Positions 51,001 to 63,800 of a DNA stretch of 64,000 nucleotides are shown piece after piece (within the stretch, counting starts at the first letter, position 1; each line of letters begins with the position of its first letter). Source of the stretch: Anaspis maculata (Eukaryota; Arthropoda; Insecta; Coleoptera; Scraptiidae); assembly GCA_949128115.1 (NCBI GenBank), contig OX421968.1, positions 1,178,001 through 1,242,000 of the forward strand, in the 5' to 3' direction. The position numbers and the translations under genes are program-made. A model generated the notes under the pieces. That model worked only from the letters and a program-made list of their open reading frames with translations. It did no database searches and was not told the origin of the DNA.

Positions 51001-54000
51001 AGGGCAAAATCTTGAAATTTGAAATTTTCGATTTTATAGGGTGACAGGGTTGTATCGTCATTGCTTTGGAATCACGTGACTATCAAAATGTCCCTGCGTG
51101 AGTATTTACCATTACAAATGAATATTTGACAAATTATTAAGAAAGACGTCCTCTCCACGGGCAAGTGTCAATAACTGGAGAACGTAGCATAGAAGAAGAG
51201 AACTGATGGATGTTTTCGATTGCTATTACCATTTCAAACAATTTGAAACCGTTTTCGAATCGATCGGACAAAGTCGAGGTTTTCCAGTGAAATTTTTGCA
51301 AGGCTATAGCAAGGCAAAATCTTGAAATTTTGAATTTTCGATTTTATGGGGTGACAGGGTTGTATCGTCATTGCTTTGAAATCACGTGACTACCAAAATG
51401 TCCCTGCGTGAGTCTTCACCATTACAAATGAATGTTTGACAAATTATTAACAAAGACGTCCTCTCCACGGGCAAGTGTCAATAACTGGAGAACGTAGCAT
51501 AGAAGAAGAGAACTGATGGATGTTTTCGATTGCTATTACCATTTCAAACAATTTGAAACCGTTTTCCAATCGATCGGACAAAGTCGAGGTTTTCCAGTGA
51601 AATTTTTGCAAGGCTATAGCAAGGCAAAATCTTGAAATTTTGAATTTTCGATTTTATGGGATGACAGGGTTGTATCGTCATTGCTTTGAAATCACGTGAC
51701 TACCAAAATGTCCCTGCGTGAGTATTTACCATTACAAATGAATATTTGACAAATTATTAACAAAGACGTCCTCTTCACGGGCAAGTGTCAATAACTGGAG
51801 AACGGAGCATAGAAGAAGAGAACTGATGGATGCTTTCGATTGCTATTACCATTTCAAACAATCTGAAACCGTTTTCGAATCGATCGGACAAAGTCGAGGT
51901 TTTCCAGTGAAATTTTTGCAAGGCTATAACAGGGCAAAATCTTGAAATTTAAAATTTTCGATTTTATTGGGTGACAGGGTTGTATCGTCATTGCTTTGAA
52001 ATCACGTGACTACCAAAATGTCCCTGCGTGAGTATTTACCATTACAAATGAATATTTGACAAATTATTAAGAAAGACGTCCTCTCCACGGGCAAGTGTCA
52101 ATAACTGGAGAACGTAGCATAGAAGAAGAGAACTGATGGATGCTTTCGATTGCTATTACCATTTCAAACAATCTGAAACCGTTTTCGAATCGATCGGACA
52201 AAGTCGAGGTTTTCCAGTGAAATTTTTGCAAGGCTATAACAGGGCAAAATCTTGAAATTTAAAATTTTCGATTTTATAGGGTGACAGGGTTGTATCGTCA
52301 TTGCTTTGAAATCACGTGACTACCAAAATGTCCCTGCGTGAGTATTTACCATTACAAATGAATATTTGACAAATTATTAAGAAAGACGTCCTCTCCACGG
52401 GCAAGTGTCAATAACTGGAGAACGTAGCATAGAAGAAGAGAACTGATGGATGCTTTCGATTGCTATTACCATTTCAAACAATCTGAAACCGTTTTCGAAT
52501 CGATCGGACAAAGTCGAGGTTTTCCAGTGAAATTTTTGCAAGGCTATAACAGGGCAAAATCTTGAAATTTAAAATTTTCGATTTTATTGGGTGACAGGGT
52601 TGTATCGTCATTGCTTTGAAATCACGTGACTACCAAAATGTCCCTGCGTGAGTATTTACCATTACAAATGAATATTTGACAAATTATTAAGAAAGACGTC
52701 CTCTCCACGGGCAAGTGTCAATAACTGGAGAACGTAGCATAGAAGAAGAGAACTGATGGATGTTTTCGATTGCTATTACCATTTCAAACAATTTGAAACC
52801 GTTTTCGAATCGATCGGACAAAGTCGAGGTGGTCCAGTGAAATTTTTGCAAGGCTATAGCAAGGCAAAATCTTGAAATTTTGAATTTTCGATTTTATGGG
52901 ATGACAGGGTTGTATCGTCATTGCTTTGAAATCACGTGACTACCAAAATGTCCCTGCGTGAGTATTTACCATTACAAATGAATATTTGACAAATTATCAA
53001 CAAAGGTGTCCTCTTCACGGGCAAGTGTCAATAACTGGAGAACGGAGCATAGAAGAAGAGAACTGATGGATGCTTTCGATTGCTATTACCATTTCAAACA
53101 ATCTGAAACCGTTTTCGAATCGATCGGACAAAGTCGAGGTTTTCCAGTGAAATTTTTGCAAGGCTATAACAGGGCAAAATCTTGAAATTTAAAATTTTTG
53201 ATTTTATAGGGTGACAGGGTTGTATCGTCATTGCTTTGAAATCACGTGACTACCAAAATGTCCCTGCGTGAGTATTTACCATTACAAATGAATATTTGAC
53301 AAATTATTAGGAAAGACGTCCTCTCCACGGGCAAGTGTCAATAACTGGAGAACGTAGGATAGAAGAAGAGAACTGATGGATGTTTTCGATTGCTATTACC
53401 ATTTCAAACAATTTGAAACCGTTTTCGAATCGATCGGACAAAGTCGAGGTTTTCCAGTGAAATTTTTGCAAGGCTATAACAGGGCAAAATCTTGAAATTT
53501 AAAATTTTCGATTTTATAGGGTGACAGGGTTGTATCGTCATTGCTTTGAAATCACGTGACTACCAAAATGTCCCTGCGTGAGTATTTACCATTACAAATG
53601 AATATTTGACAAATTATTAACAAAGACGTCCTCTTCACGGGCAAGTGTCAATAACTAGAGAATGGAGCATAGAAGAAAAGAACTGATGGATGTTTTTGAT
53701 TGCTATTACCATTTCAAATAATTTGAAACCGTTTTCGAATCGATCGGACAAAGTCGAGGTTTTCCAGTGAAATTTTTGCAAGGCTTATAGCAAGGCAAAA
53801 TCTTGGAATTTTGAATTTTAGATTTTATGGGGTTGACAAGGTTGTATCGTCATTGCTTTGAAATCACGTGACTACCAAAATGTCCCTGCGTGAGTAATTA
53901 CCATTACAAATGAATATTTGACAAATTATTAAGAAAGACGTCCTCTCCACGGGCAAGTGTCAATAACTGGAGAACGTAGCATAGAAGAAGAGAACTGATG

Positions 54001-57000
54001 GATGTTTTCGATTGCTATTACCATTTCAAACAATTTGAAACCGTTTTCGAATCGATCGGACAAAGTCGAGGTTTTCCAGTGAAATTTTTGCAAGGCTATA
54101 GCAAGGCAAAATCTTGAAATTTTGAATTTTCGATTTTATGGGGTGACAGGGTTGTATCGTCATTGCTTTGAAATCACGTGACTACCAAAATGTCCCTGCG
54201 TGAGTATTTACCATTACAAATGAATATTTGACAAATTATTAACAAAGACGTTCTCTTCACGGGCAAGTGTCAATAACTGGAGAACGGAGCATAGAAGAAG
54301 AGAACTGATAGATGCTTTCGATTGCTATTACCATTTCAAACAATTTGAAACCGTTTTCGAATCGATCGGACAAAGTCGAGGTTTTCCAGTGAAATTTTTG
54401 CAAGGCTATAACAGGGCAAAATCTTGAAATTTGAAATTTTCGATTTTATAGGGTGACAGGGTTGTATCGTCATTGCTTTGGAATCACGTGACTATCAAAA
54501 TGTCCCTGCGTGAGTATTTACCATTACAAATGAATATTTGACAAATTATTAAGAAAGACGTCCTCTCCACGGGCAAGTGTCAATAACTGGAGAACGTAGC
54601 ATAGAAGAAGAGAACTGATGGATGTTTTCGATTGCTATTACCATTTCAAACAATTTGAAACCGTTTTCGAATCGATCGGACAAAGTCGAGGTTTTCCAGT
54701 GAAATTTTTGCAAGGCTATAGCAAGGCAAAATCTTGAAATTTTGAATTTTCGATTTTATGGGATGACAGGGTTGTATCGTCATTGCTTTGAAATCACGTG
54801 ACTACCAAAATGTCCCTGCGTGAGTATTTACCATTACAAATGAATATTTGACAAATTATTAACAAAGACGTTCTCTTCACGGGCAAGTGTCAATAACTGG
54901 AGAACGGAGCATAGAAGAAGAGAACTGATAGATGCTTTCGATTGCTATTACCATTTCAAACAATCTGAAACCGTTTTCGAATCGATCGGACAAAGTCGAG
55001 GTTTTCCAGTGAAATTTTTGCAAGGCTATAACAAGGCAAAATCTTGAAATTTGAAATTTTCGATTTTATGAGATGACAGGGTTGTATCGTCATTGCTTTG
55101 AAATCACGTGACTACCAAAATGTCCCTGCGTGAGTATTTACCATTACAAATGAATATTTGACAAATTATTAACAAAGACGTCCTCTTCACGGGCAAGTGT
55201 CAATAACTGGAGAACGGAGCATAGAAGAAGAGAACTGATAGATGCTTTCGATTGCTATTACCATTTCAAACAATCTGAAACCGTTTTCGAATCGATCGGA
55301 CAAAGTCGAGGTTTTCCAGTGAAATTTTTGCAAGGCTATAACAAGGCAAAATCTTGAAATTTAAAATTTTCGATTTTATGGGATGACAGGGTTGTATCGT
55401 CATTGCTTTGAAATCACGTGACTACCAAAATGTCCCTGCGTGAGTATTTACCATTACAAATGAATATTTGACAAATTATTAACAAAGGTGTCCTCTTCAC
55501 GGGCAAGTGTCAATAACTGGAGAATGGAGCATAGAAGAAGAGAACTGATGGATGTTTTCGATTGCTATTACCATTTCAAACAATTTGAAACCGTTTTCGA
55601 ATCGATCGGACAAAGTCGAGGTTTTCCAGTGAAATTTTTGCAAGGCTTTAGCAAGGCAAAATCTTGAAATTTTGAATTTTCGATTTTATGGGGTGACAGG
55701 GTTGTATCGTCATTGCTTTGAAATCACGTGACTACCAAAATGTCCCTGCGTGAGTCTTTACCATTACAAATGAATGTTTGACAAATTATTAACAAAGACG
55801 TCCTCTTCACGGGCAAGTGTCAATAACTAGAGAATGGAGCATAGAAGAAGAGAACTGATGGATGTTTTTGATTGCTATTACCATTTCAAACAATTTGAAA
55901 CCGTTTTCGAATCGATCGGACAAAGTCGAGGTTTTCCAGTGAAATTTTTGCAAGGCTATAACAAGGCAAAATCTTGAAATTTAAAATTTTCGATTTTATG
56001 GGATGACAGGGTTGTATCGTCATTGCTTTGAAATCACGTGACTACCAAAATGTCCCTGCGTGAGTATTTACCATTACAAATGAATATTTGACAAATTATT
56101 AACAAAGGTGTCCTCTTCACGGGCAAGTGTCAATAACTGGAGAATGGAGCATAGAAGAAGAGAACTGATGGATGTTTTCGATTGCTATTACCATTTCAAA
56201 CAATTTGAAACCGTTTTCCAATCGATCGGACAAAGTCGAGGTTTTCCAGTGAAATTTTTGCAAGGCTATAGCAAGGCAAAATCTTGGAATTTTGAATTTT
56301 AGATTTTATGGGGTGACAAGGTTGTATCGTCATTGCTTTGAAATCACGTGACTACCAAAATGTCCCTGCGTGAGTATTTACCATTACAAATGAATATTTG
56401 ACAAATTATTAACAAAGACGTCCTCTTCACGGGCAAGTGTCAATAACTAGAGAATGGAGCATAGAAGAAAAGAACTGATGGATGTTTTTGATTGCTATTA
56501 CCATTTCAAATAATTTGAAACCGTTTTCGAATCGATCGGACAAAGTCGAGGTTTTCCAGTGAAATTTTTGCAAGGCTATAGCAAGGCAAAATCTTGAAAT
56601 TTTGAATTTTCGATTTTATGGGGTGACAGGGTTGTATCGTCATTGCTTTGAAATCACGTGACTACCAAAATGTCCCTGCGTGAGTATTTACCATTACAAA
56701 TGAATATTTGACAAATTATTAACAAAGACGTTCTCTTCACGGGCAAGTGTCAATAACTGGAGAACGGAGCATAGAAGAAGAGAACTGATAGATGCTTTCG
56801 ATTGCTATTACCATTTCAAACAATCTGAAACCGTTTTCGAATCGATCGGACAAAGTCGAGGTTTTCCAGTGAAATTTTTGCAAGGCTATAACAAGGCAAA
56901 ATCTTGAAATTTGAAATTTTCGATTTTATGAGATGACAGGGTTGTATCGTCATTGCTTTGAAATCGCGTGACTACCAAAATGTCCCTGCGTGAGTATTTA

Positions 57001-57800
57001 CCATTACAAATGAATATTTGACAAATTATTAACAAAGACGTCCTCTTCACGGGCAAGTGTCAATAACTGGAGAACGGAGCATAGAAGAAGAGAACTGATG
57101 GATGCTTTCGATTGCTATTACCATTTCAAACAATTTGAAACCGTTTTCCAATCGATCGGACAAAGTCGAGGTTTTCCAGTGAAATTTTTGCAAGGCTATA
57201 GCAAGGCAAAATCTTGAAATTTTGAATTTTCGATTTTATGGGATGACAGGGTTGTATCGTCATTGCTTTGAAATCACGTGACTACCAAAATGTCCCTGCG
57301 TGAGTATTTACCATTACAAATGAATATTTGACAAATTATTAACAAAGACGTTCTCTTCACGGGCAAGTGTCAATAACTGGAGAACGGAGCATAGAAGAAG
57401 AGAACTGATAGATGCTTTCGATTGCTATTACCATTTCAAACAATCTGAAACCGTTTTCGAATCGATCGGACAAAGTCGAGGTTTTCCAGTGAAATTTTTG
57501 CAAGGCTATAACAAGGCAAAATCTTGAAATTTGAAATTTTCGATTTTATGAGATGACAGGGTTGTATCGTCATTGCTTTGAAATCACGTGACTACCAAAA
57601 TGTCCCTGCGTGAGTATTTACCATTACAAATGAATATTTGACAAATTATTAACAAAGACGTCCTCTTCACGGGCAAGTGTCAATAACTGGAGAACGGAGC
57701 ATAGAAGAAGAGAACTGATAGATGCTTTCGATTGCTATTACCATTTCAAACAATCTGAAACCGTTTTCGAATCGATCGGACAAAGTCGAGGTTTTCCAGT
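34560..57800 (+). repeat. 11,784-bp (38-monomer) higher-order unit, about two copies
   Basis: Rare markers recur exactly 11,784 bp apart: CTAATACC (35092, 46876), the GTGTCC-initiated frame (35951, 47735), TATCAACAAAGG (38421, 50205), CGATCGCACA (38861, 50645) and GAGTCTTCACC (39621, 51405). After about 40.2 kb the offset becomes 12,094 and after about 41.8 kb 11,474, which is one monomer gained in the right copy and then two extra in the left. The first copy begins near 34,560, as sequences upstream of it differ from those before 46,340. Confidence 0.88.
43920..46850 (+). repeat. 1550-bp five-monomer higher-order unit, two copies
   Basis: The block about 43.92-45.30 kb is repeated at about 45.47-46.85 kb. 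Markers are GCTTTAGCAA (44171, 45721) and GAGTCTTTACC (44281, 45831). Correspondence ends where the first copy has AAGAAAAGAACTGATGGATG and the second AAGAAGAGAACTGATGGACG. Confidence 0.85.
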
Positions 57801-60800
57801 GAAATTTTTGCAAGGCTATAACAAGGCAAAATCTTGAAATTTAAAATTTTCGATTTTATAGGGTGACAGGGTTGTATCGTCATTGCTTTGAAATCACGTG
57901 ACTACCAAAATGTCCCTGCGTGAGTATTTACCATTACAAATGAATATTTGACAAATTATTAAGAAAGACGTCCTCTCCACGGGCAAGTGTCAATAACTGG
58001 AGAACGTAGCATAGAAGAAGAGAACTGATGGATGTTTTCGATTGCTATTACCATTTCAAACAATTTGAAACCGTTTTCGAATCGATCGGACAAAGTCGAG
58101 GTTGTCCAGTGAAATTTTTGCAAGGCTTTAGCAAGGCAAAATCTTGAAATTTTGAATTTTCGATTTTATGGGGTGACAGGGTTGTATCGTCATTGCTTTG
58201 AAATCACGTGACTACCAAAATGTCCCTGCGTGAGTCTTTACCATTACAAATGAATGTTTGACAAATTATTAACAAAGACGTCCTCTTCACGGGCAAGTGT
58301 CAATAACTAGAGAATGGAGCATAGAAGAAGAGAACTGATGGATGTTTTTGATTGCTATTACCATTTCAAACAATTTGAAACCGTTTTCGAATCGATCGGA
58401 CAAAGTCGAGGTTTTCCAGTGAAATTTTTGCAAGGCGGCAAAATCTTGAAATTTAAAATTTTCGATTTTATGGGATGACAGGGTTGTATCGTCATTGCTT
58501 TGAAATCACGTGACTACCAAAATGTCCCTGCGTGAGTATTTACCATTACAAATGAATATTTGACAAATTATTAACAAAGGTGTCCTCTTCACGGGCAAGT
58601 GTCAATAACTGGAGAATGGAGCATAGAAGAAGAGAACTGATGGATGTTTTCGATTGCTATTACCATTTCAAACAATTTGAAACCGTTTTCCAATCGATCG
58701 GACAAAGTCGAGGTTTTCCAGTGAAATTTTTGCAAGGCTTATAGCAAGGCAAAATCTTGGAATTTTGAATTTTAGATTTTATGGGGTTGACAAGGTTGTA
58801 TCGTCATTGCTTTGAAATCACGTGACTACCAAAATGTCCCTGCGTGAGTAATTACCATTACAAATGAATATTTGACAAATTATTAAGAAAGACGTCCTCT
58901 CCACGGGCAAGTGTCAATAACTGGAGAACGTAGCATAGAAGAAGAGAACTGATGGATGTTTTCGATTGCTATTACCATTTCAAACAATTTGAAACCGTTT
59001 TCGAATCGATCGGACAAAGTCGAGGTTTTCCAGTGAAATTTTTGCAAGGCTATAGCAAGGCAAAATCTTGAAATTTTGAATTTTCGATTTTATGGGGTGA
59101 CAGGGTTGTATCGTCATTGCTTTGAAATCACGTGACTACCAAAATGTCCCTGCGTGAGTATTTACCATTACAAATGAATATTTGACAAATTATTAACAAA
59201 GACGTTCTCTTCACGGGCAAGTGTCAATAACTGGAGAACGGAGCATAGAAGAAGAGAACTGATAGATGCTTTCGATTGCTATTACCATTTCAAACAATTT
59301 GAAACCGTTTTCGAATCGATCGGACAAAGTCGAGGTTTTCCAGTGAAATTTTTGCAAGGCTATAACAGGGCAAAATCTTGAAATTTGAAATTTTCGATTT
59401 TATAGGGTGACAGGGTTGTATCGTCATTGCTTTGGAATCACGTGACTATCAAAATGTCCCTGCGTGAGTATTTACCATTACAAATGAATATTTGACAAAT
59501 TATTAAGAAAGACGTCCTCTCCACGGGCAAGTGTCAATAACTGGAGAACGTAGCATAGAAGAAGAGAACTGATGGATGTTTTCGATTGCTATTACCATTT
59601 CAAACAATTTGAAACCGTTTTCGAATCGATCGGACAAAGTCGAGGTTTTCCAGTGAAATTTTTGCAAGGCTATAGCAAGGCAAAATCTTGAAATTTTGAA
59701 TTTTCGATTTTATGGGATGACAGGGTTGTATCGTCATTGCTTTGAAATCACGTGACTACCAAAATGTCCCTGCGTGAGTATTTACCATTACAAATGAATA
59801 TTTGACAAATTATTAACAAAGACGTTCTCTTCACGGGCAAGTGTCAATAACTGGAGAACGGAGCATAGAAGAAGAGAACTGATAGATGCTTTCGATTGCT
59901 ATTACCATTTCAAACAATCTGAAACCGTTTTCGAATCGATCGGACAAAGTCGAGGTTTTCCAGTGAAATTTTTGCAAGGCTATAACAAGGCAAAATCTTG
60001 AAATTTGAAATTTTCGATTTTATGAGATGACAGGGTTGTATCGTCATTGCTTTGAAATCACGTGACTACCAAAATGTCCCTGCGTGAGTATTTACCATTA
60101 CAAATGAATATTTGACAAATTATTAACAAAGACGTCCTCTTCACGGGCAAGTGTCAATAACTGGAGAACGGAGCATAGAAGAAGAGAACTGATAGATGCT
60201 TTCGATTGCTATTACCATTTCAAACAATCTGAAACCGTTTTCGAATCGATCGGACAAAGTCGAGGTTTTCCAGTGAAATTTTTGCAAGGCTATAACAAGG
60301 CAAAATCTTGAAATTTAAAATTTTCGATTTTATAGGGTGACAGGGTTGTATCGTCATTGCTTTGAAATCACGTGACTACCAAAATGTCCCTGCGTGAGTA
60401 TTTACCATTACAAATGAATATTTGACAAATTATTAAGAAAGACGTCCTCTCCACGGGCAAGTGTCAATAACTGGAGAACGTAGCATAGAAGAAGAGAACT
60501 GATGGATGTTTTCGATTGCTATTACCATTTCAAACAATTTGAAACCGTTTTCGAATCGATCGGACAAAGTCGAGGTTGTCCAGTGAAATTTTTGCAAGGC
60601 TTTAGCAAGGCAAAATCTTGAAATTTTGAATTTTCGATTTTATGGGGTGACAGGGTTGTATCGTCATTGCTTTGAAATCACGTGACTACCAAAATGTCCC
60701 TGCGTGAGTCTTTACCATTACAAATGAATGTTTGACAAATTATTAACAAAGACGTCCTCTTCACGGGCAAGTGTCAATAACTAGAGAATGGAGCATAGAA

Positions 60801-63800
60801 GAAGAGAACTGATGGATGTTTTTGATTGCTATTACCATTTCAAACAATTTGAAACCGTTTTCGAATCGATCGGACAAAGTCGAGGTTTTCCAGTGAAATT
60901 TTTGCAAGGCTATAACAAGGCAAAATCTTGAAATTTAAAATTTTCGATTTTATGGGATGACAGGGTTGTATCGTCATTGCTTTGAAATCACGTGACTACC
61001 AAAATGTCCCTGCGTGAGTATTTACCATTACAAATGAATATTTGACAAATTATTAACAAAGGTGTCCTCTTCACGGGCAAGTGTCAATAACTGGAGAATG
61101 GAGCATAGAAGAAGAGAACTGATGGATGTTTTCGATTGCTATTACCATTTCAAACAATTTGAAACCGTTTTCCAATCGATCGGACAAAGTCGAGGTTTTC
61201 CAGTGAAATTTTTGCAAGGCTATAGCAAGGCAAAATCTTGGAATTTTGAATTTTAGATTTTATGGGGTGACAAGGTTGTATCGTCATTGCTTTGAAATCA
61301 CGTGACTACCAAAATGTCCCTGCGTGAGTATTTACCATTACAAATGAATATTTGACAAATTATTAACAAAGACGTCCTCTTCACGGGCAAGTGTCAATAA
61401 CTAGAGAATGGAGCATAGAAGAAAAGAACTGATGGATGTTTTTGATTGCTATTACCATTTCAAATAATTTGAAACCGTTTTCGAATCGATCGGACAAAGT
61501 CGAGGTTTTCCAGTGAAATTTTTGCAAGGCTATAGCAAGGCAAAATCTTGAAATTTTGAATTTTCGATTTTATGGGGTGACAGGGTTGTATCGTCATTGC
61601 TTTGAAATCACGTGACTACCAAAATGTCCCTGCGTGAGTATTTACCATTACAAATGAATATTTGACAAATTATTAAGAAAGACGTCCTCTCCACGGGCAA
61701 GTGTCAATAACTGGAGAACGTAGCATAGAAGAAGAGAACTGATGGATGTTTTCGATTGCTATTACCATTTCAAACAATTTGAAACCGTTTTCGAATCGAT
61801 CGGACAAAGTCGAGGTTGTCCAGTGAAATTTTTGCAAGGCTTTAGCAAGGCAAAATCTTGAAATTTTGAATTTTCGATTTTATGGGGTGACAGGGTTGTA
61901 TCGTCATTGCTTTGAAATCACGTGACTACCAAAATGTCCCTGCGTGAGTCTTTACCATTACAAATGAATGTTTGACAAATTATTAACAAAGACGTCCTCT
62001 TCACGGGCAAGTGTCAATAACTAGAGAATGGAGCATAGAAGAAGAGAACTGATGGATGTTTTTGATTGCTATTACCATTTCAAACAATTTGAAACCGTTT
62101 TCGAATCGATCGGACAAAGTCGAGGTTTTCCAGTGAAATTTTTGCAAGGCTATAACAAGGCAAAATCTTGAAATTTAAAATTTTCGATTTTATGGGATGA
62201 CAGGGTTGTATCGTCATTGCTTTGAAATCACGTGACTACCAAAATGTCCCTGCGTGAGTATTTACCATTACAAATGAATATTTGACAAATTATTAACAAA
62301 GGTGTCCTCTTCACGGGCAAGTGTCAATAACTGGAGAATGGAGCATAGAAGAAGAGAACTGATGGATGTTTTCGATTGCTATTACCATTTCAAACAATTT
62401 GAAACCGTTTTCCAATCGATCGGACAAAGTCGAGGTTTTCCAGTGAAATTTTTGCAAGACTATAGCAAGGCAAAATCTTGGAATTTTGAATTTTAGATTT
62501 TATGGGGTGACAAGGTTGTATCGTCATTGCTTTGAAATCACGTGACTACCAAAATGTCCCTGCGTGAGTATTTACCATTACAAATGAATATTTGACAAAT
62601 TATTAACAAAGACGTCCTCTTCACGGGCAAGTGTCAATAACTAGAGAATGGAGCATAGAAGAAAAGAACTGATGGATGTTTTTGATTGCTATTACCATTT
62701 CAAATAATTTGAAACCGTTTTCGAATCGATCGGACAAAGTCGAGGTTTTCCAGTGAAATTTTTGCAAGGCTATAGCAAGGCAAAATCTTGAAATTTTGAA
62801 TTTTCGATTTTATGGGGTGACAGGGTTGTATCGTCATTGCTTTGAAATCACGTGACTACCAAAATGTCCCTGCGTGAGTATTTACCATTACAAATGAATA
62901 TTTGACAAATTATTAACAAAGACGTTCTCTTCACGGGCAAGTGTCAATAACTGGAGAACGGAGCATAGAAGAAGAGAACTGATAGATGCTTTCGATTGCT
63001 ATTACCATTTCAAACAATCTGAAACCGTTTTCGAATCGATCGGACAAAGTCGAGGTTTTCCAGTGAAATTTTTGCAAGGCTATAACAAGGCAAAATCTTG
63101 AAATTTGAAATTTTCGATTTTATGAGATGACAGGGTTGTATCGTCATTGCTTTGAAATCGCGTGACTACCAAAATGTCCCTGCGTGAGTATTTACCATTA
63201 CAAATGAATATTTGACAAATTATTAACAAAGACGTCCTCTTCACGGGCAAGTGTCAATAACTGGAGAACGGAGCATAGAAGAAGAGAACTGATGGATGCT
63301 TTCGATTGCTATTACCATTTCAAACAATTTGAAACCGTTTTCCAATCGATCGGACAAAGTCGAGGTTTTCCAGTGAAATTTTTGCAAGGCTATAGCAAGG
63401 CAAAATCTTGAAATTTTGAATTTTCGATTTTATGGGATGACAGGGTTGTATCGTCATTGCTTTGAAATCACGTGACTACCAAAATGTCCCTGCGTGAGTA
63501 TTTACCATTACAAATGAATATTTGACAAATTATTAACAAAGACGTTCTCTTCACGGGCAAGTGTCAATAACTGGAGAACGGAGCATAGAAGAAGAGAACT
63601 GATAGATGCTTTCGATTGCTATTACCATTTCAAACAATCTGAAACCGTTTTCGAATCGATCGGACAAAGTCGAGGTTTTCCAGTGAAATTTTTGCAAGGC
63701 TATAACAAGGCAAAATCTTGAAATTTGAAATTTTCGATTTTATGAGATGACAGGGTTGTATCGTCATTGCTTTGAAATCACGTGACTACCAAAATGTCCC

